Source of the DNA: CAIXTV01 sp964543995
GTDB taxonomy: Bacteria > Bacteroidota > Bacteroidia > Bacteroidales > CAIXTV01
Direction: 5' to 3'
NCBI GenBank assembly: GCA_964543995.1
Contig: CAZJBB010000119.1
Span: 1 to 9,712, forward strand
Length of the DNA: 9,712 nt
The notes under the pieces were generated by a model that was not told where the DNA came from, searched no databases, and saw only the letters and a program-made list of their open reading frames with translations. Made by a program: the position numbers and the translations under genes. Positions 7,074 through 9,712 of the stretch are shown here, one piece after another (position 1 is the first letter of the stretch; each line of letters opens with the position of its first letter).

Positions 7074-7081
7074 CAAAAATA
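7074..7081 (-). promoter_or_regulatory. Possible -7 element for the carboxylase operon
   Basis: TATTTTTG on the minus strand (7081-7074) fits the Bacteroidota -7 consensus TAnnTTTG and lies 38 nt upstream of the biotin carboxylase ATG. No TTTG was found at the expected 17-23 nt upstream; the nearest one (7113-7110) is 28 nt away. In such AT-rich DNA a chance match is easy. Confidence 0.27.
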
Positions 7082-7117
7082 GACTATTTTTATACATTAA
7101 GTTGTTAAACAAAATAC

Positions 7118-7144
7118 GTTTTAAATATTTTTAATATTTAAAAC
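7118..7144. repeat. 27-nt perfect AT-rich inverted repeat between operons
   Basis: GTTTTAAATATT (7118-7129), three Ts, then AATATTTAAAAC (7133-7144) form a perfect 12-bp dyad. It starts 28 nt past the stop of the adenosine deaminase-like gene and 82 nt before the carboxylase operon. As RNA it could fold into a hairpin with a 3-nt loop and serve as a weak terminator for the upstream cluster. As DNA it could be an operator upstream of the carboxylase promoter. The stem has only one G:C pair, so a strong intrinsic terminator is doubtful. Confidence 0.6.
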
Positions 7145-7172
7145 TCGATAAACTAATGTATTAAGCAGATTG

Positions 7173-8111
7173 TCAATTAATTCCAAACAACCTTATTGCA
7201 TTTAATTCTTCCGCAGAAAAAAGTCCGGCCTTAAACAAATTAACATATTCTTCACTCACCGATTGGTCGAAAATCATGATATCGTCGGAATTGATGGTCA
7301 ATGGAATGCCTTTGTCGGCCAATTTTCGTATGGGATGTTTTTCAAGACTTTCAACCCTCCCCAATCGGACATTGCTGGTTGGGCAAATATTCAGTTGAAT
7401 TTTGTTTCGCTGCAGCCAATTCATTACCTCATCAGATTCTACTGCGGTTATGCCATGTTGAACTTCTTGCAACTGCAAAAGTTCGACCGTTTCTCGAATG
7501 GAATTTGCACCAAGAAATTCTCCACAATGCGCCTTTCTCTTTATGTTTAAGGATTCGGCAAAACGATATAATTCCTTGAATTTGAGCACATCATTTTCTA
7601 CTTCAACTCCATATAAATCAATGGATTTAAAATATCCGCTTTCGAGACAAGGATAAACTTTTCTTTCAATATCCTCTGCTTTCATGGAGCGGTTTATTCC
7701 CAATTCAGGCAAATACTCTAATCGATTTTCGGTTTTATCATATATTGATTGAATGGCTTCAATAAATTGGGCAACACTTGGAAAATATCCGGCAAAGAAG
7801 CAATCAATACTCATGGATAATCGGGTAACGCCATCTTCAATCGCCTGATCGAAAGCTGCTTGAACCGCATAATGAAATCCATTCATTTTAAGCAAATGCG
7901 GTGCAATAACGGCTATCAGGTATGCATCCATTTGCTCCAAGGTGGTCATGTTTTCGGGGGATTTCGGTAAGGACTTTCCCACCCAATTCGAAAAAGCGCT
8001 TAAACGACTGCCTAAAGGACCATGGTTATGCAAATCGCTTTTGGGAAAGGATTTTATCAGATTCAAATCCCCTTGAATAAGGGCTTGGCTAAAAAGATTC
8101 AAATGATCCAT
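7173..8111 (-). CDS. Adenosine deaminase-family metal-dependent hydrolase
   Basis: A 312-residue cytoplasmic TIM-barrel amidohydrolase of the adenosine/AMP deaminase family. All metal and catalytic positions are visible: H28 and H30 (DLHNHG), H195, catalytic E198 (HCGE), H219 (QHG), and D276-D277 (NSDD). The spacings 195-198, 195-219 and 219-276 equal those of mouse ADA (214-217, 214-238, 238-295), so the active site is intact. The CPTSN motif (243-247) is also present. The expected reaction is hydrolytic deamination of a purine nucleoside or related aminopurine; the exact substrate is uncertain. Only 35 residues follow D277, against about 56 in mouse ADA, so the C-terminus is short. The start is 2 nt after the stop of the TerB-DnaJ gene, suggesting translational coupling. 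A frameshift near the 3' end was considered, but no family-like continuation was seen. Confidence 0.88.
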   Translation of the reverse strand: MDHLNLFSQALIQGDLNLIKSFPKSDLHNHGPLGSRLSAFSNWVGKSLPKSPENMTTLEQMDAYLIAVIAPHLLKMNGFHYAVQAAFDQAIEDGVTRLSMSIDCFFAGYFPSVAQFIEAIQSIYDKTENRLEYLPELGINRSMKAEDIERKVYPCLESGYFKSIDLYGVEVENDVLKFKELYRFAESLNIKRKAHCGEFLGANSIRETVELLQLQEVQHGITAVESDEVMNWLQRNKIQLNICPTSNVRLGRVESLEKHPIRKLADKGIPLTINSDDIMIFDQSVSEEYVNLFKAGLFSAEELNAIRLFGIN

Positions 8112-8113
8112 TT

Positions 8114-8830
8114 TTAAACCATGCCTCTTTGCTTCTTAATATCGGCAAAAGCATTGTTGAGTTGTTGAAATTTTTCTTTTGCGGCATTTTGAACGTCTTC
8201 TCCTAAATGAACCACTTTATCGGGATGATATTTAACGGCCATTTTACGATAGGCTTTTTTAACCTCCTCGTCAGTGGCAAGCGGTGAAACTTCAAGAATT
8301 TTATAGGCATTATCGAAATCGGGAACAAACATGGCTTTAATGGAAGTGTAATCTGAAGTAGCCAAGCCTAAAAAATCGGATATATTTTGTATGACTTCGA
8401 GTTCAGATTCATGGTATTGATTATCGGCCCCGGCTAAACCAAAGAGGTAATGCAATAATTGCAGCCGCGAAGAATATTCCATGTTATCTCGAATCTGAAA
8501 ACACACTTCTTGCAAGGGAATCTCTTGTTTGAGAATTTCTCTTAACATTTTCATTTTTTCGGTGGCTTGTTCCTCTCCAAAACTCTGAGCAAAAAAGCGT
8601 TTCACAAAATCCAGTTCCGATTTCATCACTTTTCCGTCGGCTTTCATTATGGCAGCAGAAAGCACCAATAAGCTTACCGAAAAATCTCCTGAAGTTGTCA
8701 TTCCTCCTTGCAAAGCAGATATATTGGTGCCATCCAGCATGGAGCCGAAAATAAAACCAAGAATTCCACCAATAGGGCCACCAAAAGCCCAACCCAAGCC
8801 GCCCGCAATCCATTTACCAAATCCTGCCAT
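8114..8830 (-). CDS. TerB-DnaJ co-chaperone, DjlA-like, membrane-associated
   Basis: A 238-residue protein. Residues 1-33 are glycine-rich and hydrophobic, with GxxxG spacing (GGLGWAFGGPIGGILGFIFG, 10-29), and probably insert in the inner membrane. Residues about 48-165 fit the TerB-like helical domain, with acidic sites in KADGKVMKSEL (63-73) and AGADNQYHESEL (133-144), possible metal ligands. Residues about 173-238 form a J domain with the HPD motif at 202-204, which stimulates Hsp70 (DnaK) ATPase. This order (membrane segment, TerB, J) is that of E. coli DjlA, though the protein is shorter than DjlA (271). It lies 11 nt after the saccharopine dehydrogenase-like gene and 2 nt before the deaminase-like gene, so it is probably in one transcript with both. 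Client proteins are unknown. Confidence 0.9.
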   Translation of the reverse strand: MAGFGKWIAGGLGWAFGGPIGGILGFIFGSMLDGTNISALQGGMTTSGDFSVSLLVLSAAIMKADGKVMKSELDFVKRFFAQSFGEEQATEKMKMLREILKQEIPLQEVCFQIRDNMEYSSRLQLLHYLFGLAGADNQYHESELEVIQNISDFLGLATSDYTSIKAMFVPDFDNAYKILEVSPLATDEEVKKAYRKMAVKYHPDKVVHLGEDVQNAAKEKFQQLNNAFADIKKQRGMV

Positions 8831-8841
8831 ATACTATTTTT

Positions 8842-9712
8842 TTATTGTATGTTTTCCGATACAGGCAATCCGTATTCCTCATGCATACGAATGTCCATTT
8901 TTTCTAATTGATCCAACACCGGATTGTAAATTCCCGGTAGTACTGGGCGAAACACGCCTTTCAAAGGAATCTTTCCTTCCAATATCATTTCAACCGCTAT
9001 GGCAGCCGGCAAAGCCACCGTTCTTGCAATCGATGTGTCGGTGGATGGTGAACCATAATCCAGCATTCTCGATTTAATCACTTCATTTTCTCCATTGGGA
9101 TATTCAGCCAGGAAAGTATGCTGCATTACAATCATATCCCTTTCATACAAGCCCAATTCCATTTTCGAAATCATGGCATCAGATGTCACTTCAAAAGTGG
9201 AATCAACACTCCGATCCATTGGAGCATGGTCAAATAAACCTAACCATTCAATGGCTTTTAGACCATCACACTGCTTATCAACGCCTAAATAAACCGCAGT
9301 TTTTTCAATGATATTTTCCGAAGATTCTTCACCTATCGACCTTGCAACCAAATCAGCATACGACATGCCGGTCATATCAAAAGTTTCGTAGGAAATAAGA
9401 TTCAATTGTTTCAATATATCGATGGTTTCGCACCAGCCTTTAAAGCGGAATGTTCCTCTGAAAATGGTTTCCACTTCTTGAATTCCATATATATCTATAT
9501 AAGAGACAGAATCCCTGTTAGGGTAAAACTCCAGCTCACCTATTCCGGGAAAATCAAGTTTTCTTGGATTTTTAAATAGGTTTTCTGTCGAAATTTGAAT
9601 GGTTTCTTTTTTATGGAGGTAAAGACCATCATTGTTTCCGGCCATCACTACCCCTTTGGGGCTCCATGAGAATTTATATTTGAATGGATTATCGGCTGCT
9701 TCCGGGGCAGGC
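8842..9712 (-). CDS. Saccharopine dehydrogenase-like oxidoreductase, 5' part outside the window
   Basis: The open frame runs to the window edge, giving 289 C-terminal residues. The first codons read PAPEAADNPFKYKF, then SWSPKGVVMAGNNDG, a block typical of the catalytic C-terminal domain of saccharopine reductase (Lys9-type) proteins. Further family-like blocks are NRDS (visible residues 65-68) and IFRGTFRFKGWCE (83-95). A GTG at 9648-9646 opens a shorter frame but is an internal valine, not the start. Family members have about 430-450 residues, so roughly 150, including the N-terminal NAD(P)-binding Rossmann domain, are missing. The likely chemistry is reversible NAD(P)-linked cleavage of a secondary amine such as saccharopine in lysine metabolism. 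Carboxynorspermidine synthase-type activity in the same superfamily is an alternative. It is the first visible gene of a three-gene cluster; its promoter is outside the window. Confidence 0.88.
   Translation of the reverse strand, partial: PAPEAADNPFKYKFSWSPKGVVMAGNNDGLYLHKKETIQISTENLFKNPRKLDFPGIGELEFYPNRDSVSYIDIYGIQEVETIFRGTFRFKGWCETIDILKQLNLISYETFDMTGMSYADLVARSIGEESSENIIEKTAVYLGVDKQCDGLKAIEWLGLFDHAPMDRSVDSTFEVTSDAMISKMELGLYERDMIVMQHTFLAEYPNGENEVIKSRMLDYGSPSTDTSIARTVALPAAIAVEMILEGKIPLKGVFRPVLPGIYNPVLDQLEKMDIRMHEEYGLPVSENIQ

Noticed and set aside
8649..9077. 142-codon plus-strand reading frame
   Set aside because: It is antisense across the start of the TerB-DnaJ gene and the end of the saccharopine dehydrogenase-like gene, both strongly supported. 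The peptide is proline-rich and resembles no family I know.
9498..9509. TATAAGAGACAG, identical to the last 12 bases of the Tn5/Nextera mosaic end
   Set aside because: It lies inside an intact reading frame and encodes family-like residues right after NRDS (DSVSYI). The bases before it do not match the rest of the mosaic end, and the library adapter at the left end is TruSeq. It is a coincidence.
9646..9648. GTG as the start codon of the saccharopine dehydrogenase-like gene
   Set aside because: The frame stays open to the window edge and the upstream codons encode a recognisable family block (FSWSPKGV), so this GTG is an internal valine.

Overview
The window looks like the end of a draft contig from a member of the Bacteroidota, probably flavobacteria-like or a relative. 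The evidence is AT-rich DNA, start codons without clear Shine-Dalgarno sequences, a promoter of the Bacteroidota type (TTTG, 19 nt, TAATTTTG), and protein families in arrangements familiar from that phylum. This placement is inference; there is no rRNA gene to anchor it. Every credible gene lies on the minus strand, so transcription runs from right to left. The first 45 bases are not genomic. They are an Illumina TruSeq P5-side adapter with its i5 index, and they create a false C-terminus on the first gene.

Layout, in the direction of transcription. (1) 9712-8114, continuing to 7173: a tight three-gene cluster made of the 3' part of a saccharopine dehydrogenase-like gene (cut by the window edge), a membrane-anchored TerB-DnaJ co-chaperone, and an adenosine deaminase-family hydrolase. 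The gaps are 11 and 2 nt. (2) 7035-3400: a three-gene biotin-dependent acyl-CoA carboxylase operon (biotin carboxylase, separate biotin carrier, carboxyltransferase), most likely propionyl-CoA carboxylase. A 27-nt AT-rich perfect inverted repeat lies upstream and a hairpin terminator downstream. (3) 3277-2657: a single YdeI/OmdA-like (DUF1801) gene. (4) 2656-2222: a 435-nt gene-free spacer with a promoter and a cluster of short direct repeats of the kind scattered between Bacteroidota genes. (5) 2221-46: a sugar uptake and phosphorylation pair, a GluP/FucP-type sugar:proton symporter followed 11 nt later by a ROK-family sugar kinase whose 3' end is lost at the contig edge.

How the genes work together. 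The transporter and kinase form a PTS-independent route that brings a hexose in by symport and traps it as a sugar phosphate. The carboxylase probably converts propionyl-CoA to methylmalonyl-CoA from odd-chain and branched-chain breakdown. The saccharopine dehydrogenase-like enzyme points to lysine or polyamine-type amino-acid metabolism. The window is mainly housekeeping. I see no phage, CRISPR, transposase or defence genes, and no clear undescribed system. The points most worth a second look are the adapter chimera, the intergenic repeat cluster, the split carboxylase alpha subunit, the 27-nt palindrome, and the functionally odd third cluster.
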